From: Charina bottae | Lineage: Eukaryota > Chordata > Lepidosauria > Squamata > Charinaidae | Assembly (NCBI GenBank): GCA_023362775.1 | Contig: JALMGJ010000006.1 | Coordinates: 13,216,501 to 13,280,500 of the forward strand | DNA length: 64,000 nt | Reading direction: 5' to 3' | Shown: one piece after another, positions 42,405 to 54,081 of the stretch | Position numbering within the stretch: the stretch's first letter is position 1 | How the letters are laid out: every line of letters begins with the position of its first letter | Notes under the pieces: model-generated | The model's input: only the letters and a program-made list of their open reading frames with translations | Told to the model about the DNA's origin: nothing | Databases searched by the model: none | Made by a program: the position numbers and the translations under genes

Positions 42405-45170
42405 AGTAAGAGTGAATTGGAGCAGCAGCTCGGTCAGTGAGAGTGTGCCCTTATGAGATGTGACGTAAGGAATTTTCTGTTTATCCAACCCCTGGCACCA
42501 GCAGATGTTTCCATTTTTAAAGGGAATGCAATTTTACCAACAGCATTGCAAAACGCTCTGGTGCTATTGAAATTTCCATAGTGTATCAAAACTGACTGCT
42601 GCCAGAAGAATCTTGGAATACAGTATTTTCCAACTATATCCCCCCCACAAATCAAATCTCTGCTTCTAATGTACAGCATATACCGACTCCCGCTAACATT
42701 ACATTTCTAATTTAAAACTGTGAAGCACAGTTGGATTTTCACACTCATCACATGGATTGTTTTGCTGAAATTACTCCATAAATCAAAGCAATGTACCAAA
42801 ATAGCTTGAACGGGTCTCCTGTTTGCTTAATGCTTGCATGTCAGGCATTACTGATTCATTCCTTAGTATGCCCTAGAGAACCGTAAAATCCAAAAGGGAA
42901 GAGAATGTCTATTCACAACTGTACAATGTTATTTTTAAAAGAAGATTGGTGGGTGGGAGGATTTAAGGAAGGTGTGAGCAATGAACAGAAAGCTCCTCAA
43001 TGAAGGTCTCTTCTTATATGATGTCTGTAATAATTAGTATTTTCTCCCCAGTGTAGCATTTATTGAAAGCATACAGAACTCATTTATTATCCCAAAGCAA
43101 CAATAGTGATAGTTTTGCACCCTCTGGCTTTCCGTACATTAAAATAAGAGCACTCTGGTGTCCTTGCAACCATCATAATCTTAAACTGAGAATTATTTAA
43201 ACTGAGCACTGCTTCTGCCTTACACCCATTTGTTGAATGTATCTTTGCTGCTTTCCGTTTAGCCTCTGCAATAGCTCATTTCCCCAGGTTTAAAGAGAAA
43301 ACATGTCTTCAGAGGGAAACAATTTCCTGTTGCAACACGAAGTGAATTTATTTATGCTTTTATTAGCTGAATGCAAAAAGCAAAAGAAGAAAAAAATAAT
43401 ACAGAAAGTTATAAAAAAAGATAACTATAGAAATAAGAAACAAAAATGTACAGGGCATATATTCACAAATAGGTATACATACTGTATATAAAAGTCTACA
43501 CGGGCACTTTAATGAATGGTGGCTGTATTTTATTACTATTGCCCATAGCTAATCTATGGTGATAAGTGATTTGTTTGTTAATTGCTAATAATATCAGCCC
43601 TTAAGATCATTGGGTAGTTGGGGCTACGTATGTCTCTTTCCAATGCTGAAGGGTAAGTATTTTAGCCATAAATAGAGCATGAAGAATCTATTTTTTTTGT
43701 GTACTGTAGATTGGAACGTCCATGCAATAGGAATATAGATATATAAAATATAAAAGCAGATGAACATCTGGGAATAATCAATCTTGTCTCAAATTTGGGT
43801 TAATACTTGTAACTTCCTTCCAAAGTGGAACAAGCATAGGGCACTTATGCAGTGAATCTTAAATATACAAATCTGCTTTATTTTGAAATGCATTATCTCA
43901 TAGGATTGTGTGGATGTCCTTCCCAATTTTTTAAAATGCCCCAAATCTTACTATCTCATCAATTTTCTCAAGATTTCAGTAAGATTACTCATAAAAGTAT
44001 TAGTCTCATGAGATTTTAGCATTCTTGCCTGAGATCTTGGGATTGGTCAGGTGAGATGGCCAACATCTTGGGTGAACAACCCATCTTTCAAATGGTGAGT
44101 TGTGAATATCAACTATTAGGAAAAAGCTGGGAGGATTTATTCATTATCCTGTTCTGTAAAAGAGCCTCAGCTGAGCAGGAGCCAATCATCCCAAAGGCAT
44201 CTGATGGAATAAAATATCACTTGGGGCTTTTATCATTTTGCAGAGGAGCTGTTCCCCTTCCTCATTCCATCCAAGTTGGTGGCCCCATGACTGGTTCTTG
44301 TGGACTTTTTGTTCCAGGGACTGAACTAGTAGGGTTACACGTTCTGTCACCCTAGTTTATTTCTCTGAATAGCATTTCTTTTTGGCTGGTTTGTCTCTGA
44401 TTTCAAGAGCGTTGTGAACATGCATTTGCGTCAGTAGGGTTTTGAACAATGATCTTTTTGCGAAATTCCAAAAGAATGCTGGGTCTATGAATGGCAGCGC
44501 AGGACCCCAACAAAGCTTTTGGTTGGGTTCAGTGCTGAAAAGGAAGTCTCTGTCGGGTGCTCAACACAACCTTTATGATATTTCATTGCTTTTTAATAGC
44601 TGGGTATCAATGAGCAAAGTGCTGAGCAAAGTGTCATCAGCATTCCCTTAAGAGAATCTGTAGTCAGCATTCAGATAGCACTTGGCATATATCTCTACCA
44701 TTCTGTTTGTTTTGCTCACCATTACCTTCAGGATTTCTTTGCTTGCTTGCTTCAAATTAATATTTATTTATTCCTCAATGTTTCTAGAAAAAGCCACATT
44801 GTAAACCTGGATTGACTGAGAGAATAAAAGAAGCAACTGCACCAATAGCATGGAGTATGTGCTATATTTTATATCCTTTACTCTATTTTGTGAATTTCCA
44901 TCGGGGTGAAAGCTTGGTTAAAAGGATGCTTCCAGAATCCCAGGAGAAGACTGAGCAAATGTCAGATTTGCTTAGGGAGAGTTGCTAGTTAGTTCAACAT
45001 TTTGTCCCTGCAGTTACCAACCAGATGTCTATGAGAAATTCTTACCAGGATAGAAGCACATAACAACGCTTGTTGGTATTCCTAGTAAACTGCTATTCAG
45101 AACCATGCAGCCATGGATCTTGGATGATAGCATATAGACATGGTGACTAGTAACGACTACCTAAACTAGT
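42405..45170. other. Unique sequence, no gene recognised
   Basis: About 2.8 kb of AT-rich DNA with no repeat or coding signal that I can identify. The 99-codon ORF at 44056 has no family signal. Confidence 0.45.
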
Positions 45171-45175
45171 GAAGC

Positions 45176-45261
45176 CAATTAAATTAAATTAAATTAAATT
45201 AAATTAAATTAAATTAAATTAAATTAAATTAAATTAAATTAAATTAAATTAAATTAAATTA
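45176..45261. repeat. (AAATT)n microsatellite
   Basis: About 17 perfect pentanucleotide units. Confidence 0.97.
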
Positions 45262-45264
45262 TTA

Positions 45265-46489
45265 AGTCTTTAGCATCTTCTCAGTCTGGTAGAATTCCAG
45301 AATGTGCTGGTGAGTAAGTTTATGGATGTGCAAAATTTCTCAGTCAAAGCTTTGGAGACCCATTGGAATTCCCAACTGTGCCATGCTCTTGATTGTTTGT
45401 CTGTTTGCAACTAAAGTGGCTTGCATCTATTTATTTATTTATTTATTATTTAGACTTATATTACCGCCCATCTCCCCCAATCTATTGTCAGATTGATGGT
45501 GCTTTTAGCAAAGGTGAGAGGGAGAGAGGTAGGGCATCAGCTTGTCCAATGTCATTGGATCAGTTTCAATCTGTTCTCCTTGAAGATGTGGGCAGTGTGC
45601 TTGGAAGGGTCCCAGGCATCATATGACTATTAGATCTAATAGAAATCAAACTTAGATCCCTCATTCTGGAAGAGACTGATGTTCTAGATCCATTCCAAGG
45701 CAGTTCCAGGTCAGGCTACAGCAAGAGATGGCTTTGATTGTTATGATTGATGACCTGTTAAGTTCTATGGGGGCAACTTGCCCCTGCTTATGCTCCTCTG
45801 CCCTGTTCTAAACTAAACAACCACACAGTAGCATGTTGCACTTGGAGTAACGATGGGATTGTAATTCAAACTAAGACAGCAGGTACAATGCAATGGCATA
45901 CAAATTACAGGAGAAATATAGGGAATGCAAGATTTTGCCTGATAGTCAGGGGGCAATGCTGGTAATGCCAATACAGGTGGAAGCCAAGAGTTCAGGGATC
46001 CACAGCCAGAGGTCTCTAAAGTCCAGTCCAGACTTCTATAAGAGACAAGAGGTAGGCTAGAAGATAGGCGACCAATGGTGCATAGGTCTCGAAAAATGGG
46101 GAGAGGCAGCAGCAGAGAAACGAGTGGTTGGTTGATTTAGATTTCAAATATTAGTTCCACAAGCCAGTCCAAGTCATAAAGCCTGGAGTCCAACAGCAGG
46201 ATACAGGAATGAAGGTCTGATGTTGTGAAATCGTTTCCAATGGAAAGCAAAGTCCTCGAGGCTGTTCCTAAGTGAGCCAAGCTGCAGCCGCAGTTCAATG
46301 AAGGGTGTTGTCAGCCTCCCTTCCAGAGCAGGTCACCTTTCTTTGATCTTGTTGGGTGCGTCTTGGGGTTAGGCACCCTGCCAGGACCTGGCCTCTCATT
46401 ATCTGAGTCTTCCCTCACCTGCTTCTGCTCACTGCCTCCCCGGTCTGTTTCAGGTTAGATTGCCTGCCAGCTCCTGAGGCTGACAGGTT
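45265..46489. other. L2/CR1 tail fragment and unassigned, possibly LTR, sequence
   Basis: 45425-45480 is a short antisense L2/CR1 tail ('ATTACCGCCCATCTCCCCC'). The region ending at about 46488 with 'GAGGCTGACAGG' may be one end of a minus-strand LTR, but the other end and a duplication were not found. The rest is unassigned. Confidence 0.35.
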
Positions 46490-47820
46490 GCTGGATGAGG
46501 TCCTTCAGTCTCTAACAGGAGTCAGAGTATACCACAATATCCTGGATGCGGCCTTTGATACCTTCAATTACAGTCTGTGGCTTGAATCATGTCAACTGGA
46601 TTTCTATTTTCTCAGTAGAAACGTTTCACTCCTTATCCAAGGAGCTTCTTCAGTCTGAGTAAATCCACTCCTTGGATAAGGAGTGAAACGTTTCTACTGA
46701 GAAAATAGAAATCCAGTTGACATGATTCAAGCCACAGACTGTTCCACCTGGATGACTGAGAACCTTCATCGACATACTTCAATTACAGTATCCTTCTGGA
46801 TTGCCTTCAGGAGTTCTGTGGAACAACCAATTTCAGAAAGGAGCACTGGGCAAGTTTTGCTCCGTTCTATGTTTGTACCCTGTGCTCTTTAACATCTTAA
46901 TGAGGCCGTTGGATACAATCACCTGGGGTTGTGGGGCTAGGTGCTACCTCCATGCAGGTGAGAGGTCTCTTTTCCATCTTCATCAGGAGTGCTGAGCTCC
47001 CTGACTGATTCCTTCTTGGACTGGATTGTGGTTTTGATGAGATGTAACAGACTGAAATTGAATTCAGACAGGTCTCAGGGTTTGATGGTCAGGGGCATTG
47101 TCAATCAATGTGAGGGAGTCCCTCCTCCCTCAGAGAGGGGTATTCTTCCCCTAAGTGATCAAGTTAATTGGTGGCTAGGACTGCTCATTACAAAATGCAT
47201 CCCTTTTGATGAAAGCTGAGCTGGCTGCTGTAACCCATGTACTAGTTACATCCAAATTAGATTTTTACAAACAGGTTGCAGGTGGGGATGTCCTTGAAGG
47301 AGACATGGAACTGCAATGAATCGGAAATGTGGCAGCCATCCAGATGGGAGGCATTTCAGCAGCAGCGCCAAATTCCTCCGTTGGCTAAATTGCATTGGCT
47401 TCCAGTTGCTGAAGGTGCTTGTCGTCACATCTGTATCTTTCCATAGATCAAGACCCTCCAACTTGAAGGAATGGCTTTCTCCATAAGTGGAGAACTTATG
47501 TTATGTTATGTTAAGTGGAGTTAACTGGAGTTAGATCTGAAGATAAGGGCCTCCCATGGGTGCTGACCTGCACAGACACCTGGAAGCAGCTACTGCTGAG
47601 GCCTTTTGGCTGGTAGCATCAGTACTCTGGAATTCCCTCCCACAAACACTTCAGTGAGCTTCTTTATTATGTTTTAAGAAAAATCTCAAAACATATTTTT
47701 ATTTATTGGCTTGCCCTTGTAGTAGCCATGCTTGCTCATTGCCTGACATCATGCATTTTAACTGTATTTTGAACTATATGTTTCATTGCTTTTTTGTTTT
47801 GTTCTTTTGTTCATGACTTT
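46490..47820 (+). mobile_element. Old CR1/L2 LINE, split by a palindromic insertion
   Basis: Forward translation with many breaks gives 'AAFDTFNYS', then after the insertion 'LLDCLQEFCG', 'LNSDRSQGLMV' and, near the end, 'LWNSLPQTLQ' and 'KKNLKTYFYLL'. These are the palm, finger and C-terminal phrases of a CR1/L2 reverse transcriptase. The C-terminal end at about 47590-47700 leads into an AT-rich 3' UTR. Heavily decayed. Confidence 0.75.
46574..46776. mobile_element. Palindromic family A repeat inserted in CR1
   Basis: 203 bp with an exact 12-bp duplication CTTCAATTACAG (46562-46573 and 46777-46788). The left arm holds a minus-strand hammerhead-like core (about 46621-46653); the right arm has lost CTGAAGA. 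The CR1 reading resumes on both sides, so the CR1 is older. Confidence 0.8.
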
Positions 47821-47824
47821 GTTA

Positions 47825-47834
47825 ATTTTATATT

Positions 47835-47865
<31 letters not shown>

Positions 47866-47925
47866 TATGTTAACTTGTATTACCGCTCCATCTCCCCCGA
47901 GGGGGACTCTGGGCGGTTTATATGG
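47825..47925 (-). mobile_element. L2/CR1-type LINE 3' tail
   Basis: A TTTA repeat followed by 'TATTACCGCTCCATCTCCCC' and 'GGGACTCTGGGCGGTTTATA', the reverse complement of the L2/CR1 end seen in the large copy at 59840. Confidence 0.75.
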
Positions 47926-48339
47926 TTGTGGTTTACCCTGAATGAGTTTTACTTGGCTTTTATGCTTATTATGGTTCAATTGTCAGCCTAGCCCCTGCAG
48001 GCCAGCTTGTTGGTTGGGAGCCCGCAGTATATAAATGAACAAAACAAATGAGTAAATAGAAATAAAGGGTGACAATAAACAGATCTGTGCAGCGGCCATT
48101 GTGATTTATGCATATTTACCATCACAATGCTTTTACAAGGCAAGATAATTTCCTAGAAGTTGGGAGGAGGAGCAGAATTGTTGGGTGAACTGTTGTTGAA
48201 TGCTCTGTGCGGTACCCTTGTCCTTTCAGTCCATGGTTGGGAGACATATAAGAGCTTTCTTTGTGAAGCTGTTACATTTTGTCTTCCCTGATTCATTGTT
48301 CCATTGCAGACCACTATACAAAAAGGGGCCCATTTGTCA

Positions 48340-48405
48340 TACCGTTGGGGGAGATGGGCGGTCATATAAATTGAATAAATAAATAAGTAAATAAATAAAT
48401 AAATA
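48340..48405 (+). mobile_element. L2/CR1-type LINE 3' tail
   Basis: 'GGGGGAGATGGGCGGTCATA' then a TAAA repeat. Confidence 0.75.
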
Positions 48406-48725
48406 CCTATACAATGTTAGTGGAATTCATTTATTGCATGGAGATTCTTTTTTTTTTTAGATTTTTTTATCCCACCTTTATTATTTTTATAAATAACTCA
48501 AGGCGGGGAACATGCCTAATACTCCTTCCTCCCCCTATTTTCCCCACAACAGCAACCCTGTGAGGTTAGTTGGGCTGAGAGAGACTGACTGTCCAGGTCA
48601 CCCAGCCGGCTTTCATGCCTAAGGCAGGACTAGAACTCAGTCTGCTGGTTTGCCAGTGGCTCCTTCCTAGGGCTGAGAGACAGGGACTGGCCCAAGGTCA
48701 CCGAGCGGCTTTCATGCCTAAGGCG

Positions 48726-49483
48726 TAGGCTGACCATACATCCCATTTTGAATGGGACAGTCCCATTTTTTAAGCATTTTTCAACTGTCCTGTCGTTTTC
48801 ATAAAAATCTCAATTTTGTCCCATTTTTCAAACCCTGCGGGAATGGCATGGAAGGAGGATCCAAGCTGGAGCGCAGACCGGGGGGCAGGGTTTGCAGGCG
48901 GGAACCAATTGTGCAGACCAGGGGGCAGGGTTTGCAGGCAGGAGCCAATAGCATGGACCAGGGGCAGGGTTTGCAGGCGGGAGCCAATCGCGTGGACCAA
49001 GGGGCAGGGTTTGCAGGCGGGAGCCAATTGTGCAGACCAGGGGGCAGGGTTTGCAGGCAGGAGCCAATCGCATGGACCAGGGGCAGGGTTTGCAGGCGGG
49101 AGCCAATCGCGTGGACCAGGGGGCAGGGTTTGCAGGCGGGAGCCAATTGCGCAGACCGGGGGCGGGCTTTGCAGGCGGGAGCCAATCACGCAGACCAGGG
49201 GCAGGGTTTGCAGGCGGGAGCCAATTGCGTGGACCAGGGGGCAGGGTTTGCAGGCGGGAGCCAATTGTGCAGACCAGGGGGCAGGGTTTGCAGGCAGGAG
49301 CCAATCGCATGGACCAGGGGCAGGGTTTGCAGGCGGGAGCCAATCGCGTGGACCAGGGGGCGGGGTTTGCAGGTGGGAGCCAATCGCGTGGACTGGGGGG
49401 CAGGGATCCCTGTCTTTTTCATGAATACGGAATATTACATAAGACACCGTCCTGTTTTGCTATCCTGAAATATGGTCAGCCTA
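48726..49483. mobile_element. hAT element (TAGGCTGACCATA family) with expanded minisatellite
   Basis: Same termini as 39061, in the opposite orientation. Flanked by an exact 8-bp duplication CTAAGGCG (48718-48725 and 49484-49491). The core is the 13-unit minisatellite at 48885-49400. Long ORFs across it in all frames come from the repeat, not from a gene. Confidence 0.93.
48885..49400. repeat. 40-bp CCAAT-box minisatellite with higher-order structure
   Basis: Thirteen units of about 40 bp of the form GGGCAGGGTTTGCAGGCGGG + AGCCAAT + variable end. The variable ends fall into types (TGTGCAGACC, GCATGGACC, CGCGTGGACC) that recur in this order at units 1-3, 4-6 and 10-12, a three-unit higher-order repeat of about 119 bp. 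Each unit holds an AGCCAAT box, the core of an NF-Y site. Function is inferred only from the motif. Confidence 0.9.
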
Positions 49484-49569
49484 CTAAGGCGGGACTAGAA
49501 CTCTCAGTCTCCTGGTTTCTAGCCTGTTGCCTTAACCACTAGACCAAACTGGCTCTATATTCTGATCTT

Positions 49570-50235
49570 TTGTTGGTGGACAAATTGAAAATGTGGTTGA
49601 ACCCTTGTGTTTGATTCTACATCTGTAAAAGGTAAAGAAGTTCTCAAGTCAAGCTCATTTTCTGGTGCTTGCCTGGACACCTAGACAAAGTTTTCTTGGC
49701 AACAGGATGAATGTGGATTGCCACTGCGTTCTTCTGAGATGTTTGATTCTTTCCAATCTAGCAAATTACCTTGGAATTCACTGGTGATCTTCCATCCAAA
49801 TATAATTAAACATAACCACGCTTAGCTTTTGAGCACAGAAGTGATTCCTGCTAAATCATAACACTTAATTTTTATTTTCCACCTTTTCTTTTTACAGTGC
49901 TAATTCTAAATCATGGAGACTGTAACATTTGAATGTATCAGTATGGGGGACCACTGTTAATATCCCTGGGGGTTGAGAACCAATTACACTTAGAAATGGA
50001 ATTGTACTAAAACTGTATACACAGGAATGATCTTTTAAGAAAATTAAACAAATACCTTAATTGCAAATCCATTCAAATGAGAAAAAGAAAAGAATGAACC
50101 TTTGGTGAATTAAAAAGAAAAAACATTCTCCACAATGGCGAAATAGCAATTTGAAATGGAATTGCACGAATTAAGGTGTTTTTCATTCAAGGTCCAATGT
50201 GCATGTCCAATCTTGTGCACTGTAAATATGGAAAC
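49570..50235. other. No recognised feature
   Basis: Unique sequence. Confidence 0.4.
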
Positions 50236-50237
50236 CA

Positions 50238-50374
50238 TGGGTGTTTATTCGTTCAGTCACTTCTGACTCTTCGTGACTTCATGGACCAGCCCACGCCAGA
50301 GCTTCCTGTCAGCTGTTTTGACCATCTTCCAACCTGGGAGCCCCATCTTCCGATGGTATACCGACATATAATAA
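50238..50374 (-). mobile_element. BovB copy with internal deletion
   Basis: The 3' terminal part ('TTTATTCGTTCAGTC', 'CACGCCAGAGCTTCCTGTC') is joined directly to the 5' part of the coding region ('GACCATCTTCCAACCTGGGA', 'CGATGGTATACCGACATA'). The join, near 50318, removes nearly 3 kb relative to the copy at 9031. No target duplication was read. Confidence 0.8.
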
Positions 50375-50382
50375 TAATATTG

Positions 50383-50720
50383 GAGGGGGCACGATGGCTC
50401 AGCGGGCAAGACGCCAGGCTTGTTGATCAGAAGATCGCAAGTTCGGAGGTTCGAATCCCTAGACCCATGTGACGGAGTGAAACTCCCGCACTCGCCCCAG
50501 CTCTTGCCAACCTAGCAATTCGAAAGCATGCGAATGCAAGTAGATTAATAGGTACCACTTCAGTGGGGAGGTAACAGTGTTTCATGCGTGTCATGCTGGC
50601 CACATGACCGCGGAAACATCTTCGGACAGTGCTGGCTCTTCGGCTAACAAACGGAGATGAGCACCGGCCCCTAGAGTCGGACACGACTGTGCAGGGGAAA
50701 CCTTTACCTTTACCTTATAT
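50383..50720 (+). mobile_element. Sauria SINE
   Basis: tRNA-like head with 'GATGGCTCAGCGGGCAAG' and B box 'GGTTCGAATCCC', then the usual body and a CTTTAC tail. Flanked by TAATATTG at 50375-50382 and 50722-50729. It follows directly after the deleted BovB copy. Confidence 0.9.
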
Positions 50721-50729
50721 TTAATATTG

Positions 50730-51228
50730 ACCTCCACTGCCCTTCATGGCTTTGGTCAATTGAGGCTTTCACATAAGAGAGTCCACTAGAGTTGGGAGGC
50801 CAATACATTTAAACAACAACAACAACAGCAACAACACTATTTAGCAAGATAAGGAAAGTATTAACTAGATTATCAGCCTTAGTTGTAGCTATGCTACCTA
50901 CAGCATTCCCTCTTGGCAGTAAGAATTGTATTGATCAGTTCTAACACATATTGGATCAATATGTCACAAATGCTGCCCAAGCCCAGATTGGAGGATCTAT
51001 CTCACAAGCCAATATACTTGCATCCCACCACCTTGGAGGTGTAGACAATATACTGATGCACTCTCTGTTTTTTATAACTAAACAAGAGATTATTCATTGG
51101 CCTGGCATTCACCTATGGCTGGAACAGAGCAAAGGGAAGGTCAGAATGACTATAGTTGGTTGGTGAGGAGCATTCAAAGCCGAACTAAACAAAGTTCTCC
51201 TGTACCTCCACTTTTGACTGCCATTTAA

Positions 51229-51265
<37 letters not shown>

Positions 51266-52250
51266 ACCAACTCTGATTATAATGGGGCTCAGGAAACCTT
51301 GAAAAAAATCCTGTCTGTCTGCTTTCAAACTGCAAAATTTGTGATTCGCCCATTGCAACTACACAAAGCTTTCCCTTAGACCCCCCCCCCCAGCTACATC
51401 AAGCCCACTTGGCTCTAGATCATGTTACTTGCTACTGCTTTCAGCTATGCCTCTAAATAAGTAGATGAAGCTTCAAAGAAACAGAGTCTGTATTTAAAAT
51501 CCAATTTAGTCAATTCATTTAGAGAGCATATTACAACACAGAGTTTTTTGGATGAGAAATCTACAGCTGAGAAAACACTACACATGATTTCCCCTCCTTT
51601 TAATACTTTTTTTGGGGATTTTCAAATAGGTTTGCTTCAGTGAATTCCCAACCCTAACTGGAGATTGCCTTGGGGGAGAATAAAGTTTCTGCATACAAAT
51701 TTATGAAGATATCTTTGGGTAGTACAGAGCCTGCTATATACGTACTATATGAAAGGAAATGTGTCACTTTGGTTTAAAAAAATGCCTTATAATTATTTAC
51801 TTATTAAATTTATGGCCTCCTTTAGGTCCCAAGAGAGTGTAGTATGGAAATCACATAACATTCCTATAGAGCAATACACTTAAAAAAAATCAGAACATAA
51901 CCTGATTTGGTTGGTTTTAGCTTAACCAATCTGGTTTGCAAGTCAACATGTATAGTTGTGTGTGTAGTACAAGCCCAGCAAATTGTGCTTGGTTAACTAA
52001 ACCATTATTAAAGAAAACATGACACAGCACAAAGTTCCAACCTAGTCTAAAACTCAAAGTCAGCAATGGTAAAGCTTTATGCCAGCCCAAAGGTCTGATG
52101 GAATAGAAAGGTCTTTACTGGAGTTTTTAAAAAATTACATTACTGTAAAAAAAAGATAGGCTGGGGAGGCTGCAGTTAGGAACATAAGGAAGGGGCCACC
52201 ACAGAAAAAGCTCTACCTTTTTGTAGCTAGGAACCTATTTTGAGCTCCAT
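50730..52250. other. No gene recognised; (TCTG)n at 51226
   Basis: A (TCTG)9 microsatellite at 51226-51262 and a C-rich run near 51383. Otherwise unique. Confidence 0.5.
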
Positions 52251-52303
52251 ATCATGTCATGAAGTCACGAAGAGTTGGAAGCGACTGAATGAATAAACAA
52301 CAA

Positions 52304-52573
52304 TGTATTGTCGAAGGCTTTCACGGCTGGAGTTCGATGGCTGTTGTGGGTCTTCCGGGCTGTGTGGCCGTGTTCTGGAAGTTGTGGTTCCTAACGTTTC
52401 GCCAGCATCTGTGGCCGGCATCTTCAGAGGGCAGGAGCACAGACAGAAGCACAGTTCGCTTCTGTCTGTGCTCCTGCCCTCTGAAGATGCCAGCCACAGA
52501 TGCTGGTGAAACGTTAGGAACCACAACTTCCAGAACACGGCCACACAGCCCGGAAGACCCACAACAGCCATCG
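52304..52573. mobile_element. Palindromic family B repeat with paired hammerhead-like cores
   Basis: A 270-bp near-perfect palindrome from TGTATTGTCGAAGGC to the mirrored arm, centred near 52450. Flanked by an exact 12-bp duplication AATAAACAACAA (52292-52303 and 52574-52585), made from the BovB tail. Cores lie on the minus strand at 52393-52427 and the plus strand at 52481-52515. Confidence 0.8.
52481..52515 (+). ncRNA. Hammerhead-like ribozyme core, family B
   Basis: CUGAAGA, one extra U, stem II GCCAGC-CACAGAU-GCUGGU, then GAAACGUU. Helix I pairs CCU before the core with AGG after the predicted cleavage U. The stem and helix I sequences differ entirely from family A while pairing is kept. 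The mirrored minus-strand core at 52393-52427 has GCUGGC, making stem II fully Watson-Crick on that side. Confidence 0.5.
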
Positions 52574-52595
52574 AATAAACAACAAATCATGTCAT

Positions 52596-53400
52596 GGGGC
52601 TAGTTCATATATTGCTTGCATGGATTGCATAATCACTTGGTAGGGGTTTGCTATAACACTTTGACTAATATACCTTCCCCTTATTCTGTAAAATATTGTA
52701 ACATATTGATTTATTCTACCATATTGCAGACCATCACCCAAATTAGAGATGCCTGATCACTAGTTAACTTCTTACAGTGCCTTGCATATATTGTAGCTCT
52801 ACATTTATTTGTGGCAGAAAACTCACTGTTGCTTTGACTGCAACAGATTAATATGGCTATCCCGCTGGAAACCCCGTTTTTAAAAAGCATTTGATTGCTC
52901 TTGATGCTAGACTCGCATGTGAACATCTGTATATATGAACTGGGGTATTTCACATGAGAAACATTGTGTTGGGGGCAATATCAGATTTCTATTTCTGCTG
53001 GTCACTCTGTGATAGCTGAGTCATTGGTTCTTGCAAATGATGAATACACATGCATAAACCAGATGTTTTTTTATTTCAGTGAGCACTTAGCCATATGAAC
53101 AGCTGCAACTCATTGCAGTCATGCTGAAGTCTCTTGATTTCAAAGGAAGGAAGTGAGTCTGCCTGACTTGCATTGGCTGTTAGCAACTTCAGAGCAGGGA
53201 TATGCCACATCTTCTGAGCATGTCTCTTTTGAATTGCATGCTCACTTCCAAAAGAAGTGGGTGGGCAAGAGGAAATGCTAAATTTAATTTCATGTATGTA
53301 TATTTAAACTTTTTCATCTGTGTAATTCAATTCATATGGTTTCTCTCTAGTCATGAAAGCTCTCACCATTTGTGGCATTAAACATTACAATCTGCTCACC
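52596..53400. other. No recognised feature
   Basis: Unique sequence. Confidence 0.4.
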
Positions 53401-53401
53401 A

Positions 53402-53974
53402 TGTTGGGGGTCATACCCAGGTTTTCAGAGGCCACATATATCCCAGGGACCTCAGTACTGGATGCATCATCCCTATCCACCAAATTCTTTCTTTCATGAT
53501 GCAGAATAGAGAAGGGATCACCTGGTATCCTACTTTCCATCACTATTCTGCTACTGCTGTGTACATAAAACAGTTAAAGCTGGAATAACCAAAGGTCTCT
53601 CCCTTTGAGGCTATCCAGGCTAATTATCCACAGTATTGTTTGCAGAGGCTCTGAAACGTTCTGTGCCTTTTAATATACAGATACTGAGAATGCAGATTGT
53701 TGTTATTAAGTCCTCTTTTATTCCCTGCCTCTCTCTTTATTCATTATTTATTCTCTTTATTCATGTCTCTCTCCCCCTGCTTTTACCAGACTTCTGTCCT
53801 GTTTTTGCTAGTTAACTGTTTTTGAGCTTTCTGGAAGTTTAATAAATAACTGTCAAGCTATATGTTTGCTAGATGAAATGAGTGGCAGGTGTGCTTGCTC
53901 TAGTCTGGATCTAAGGATTGACTGGGAATGTGATGGGTGCAAACTAAACTGGAAATTACAGTAATTTTCCAACA
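53402..53974 (+). mobile_element. LTR, plus copy of a two-copy family
   Basis: Starts TGTTGGGGGTCATACCC and ends TTTTCCAACA (TG...CA with TGTTGG/CCAACA inverted ends). AATAAA is at 53841-53846. It aligns along its length with the reverse complement of 57668-58130, for example 'GATGCAGAATA', 'GGGATCACCTGGT', 'AGCTGGAATAACCAAAGG' and 'TTCTGTCCTGTTTTTGCTA'. A flanking duplication was not clear here. Confidence 0.7.
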
Positions 53975-54081
53975 CCCAGATGGCACACTTTTGCATCCAA
54001 AACACATACAGGCAATCCTAGTCCTGTTTATTTAGTACCAAGGTTAGAACCTAACCTTCTCCTGAGGTTAGTAGTCTATGC

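Larger units (their letters stand above)
48445..49560 (-). mobile_element. tRNA-derived SINE pair, interrupted by a hAT
   Basis: On the minus strand the tRNA-like head is at 49560-49492: 'AGAGCCAGTTTGGTCTAGTG' (A box) and 'GAGTTCTAGTCCCGCC' (B box). The body continues on the other side of the hAT, at 48725-48660. A second copy of the body, 'GGTCACCCAGCCGGCTTTC', runs to about 48445, where it ends in a T-rich (A-rich on the minus strand) tail. So two SINE bodies lie in tandem. Confidence 0.75.
52261..52585 (+). mobile_element. 43-bp BovB tail carrying a nested insertion
   Basis: 'GAAGTCACGAAGAGTTGG' to 'GAATAAACAACAA' is the last 43 bp of BovB. It has its own exact 10-bp duplication ATCATGTCAT (52251-52260 and 52586-52595) and is split by the family B palindrome at 52304. 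Confidence 0.85.

Noticed and set aside
45880..46489. A possible LTR ending in GAGGCTGACA
   Set aside because: Only one end could be proposed; no polyadenylation signal or target duplication was found.
48752..49542. Long ORFs of up to 238 codons in five frames, rich in G, R, Q, A or P
   Set aside because: They are translations of a 40-bp minisatellite that happens to lack stops; no frame shows domain structure.
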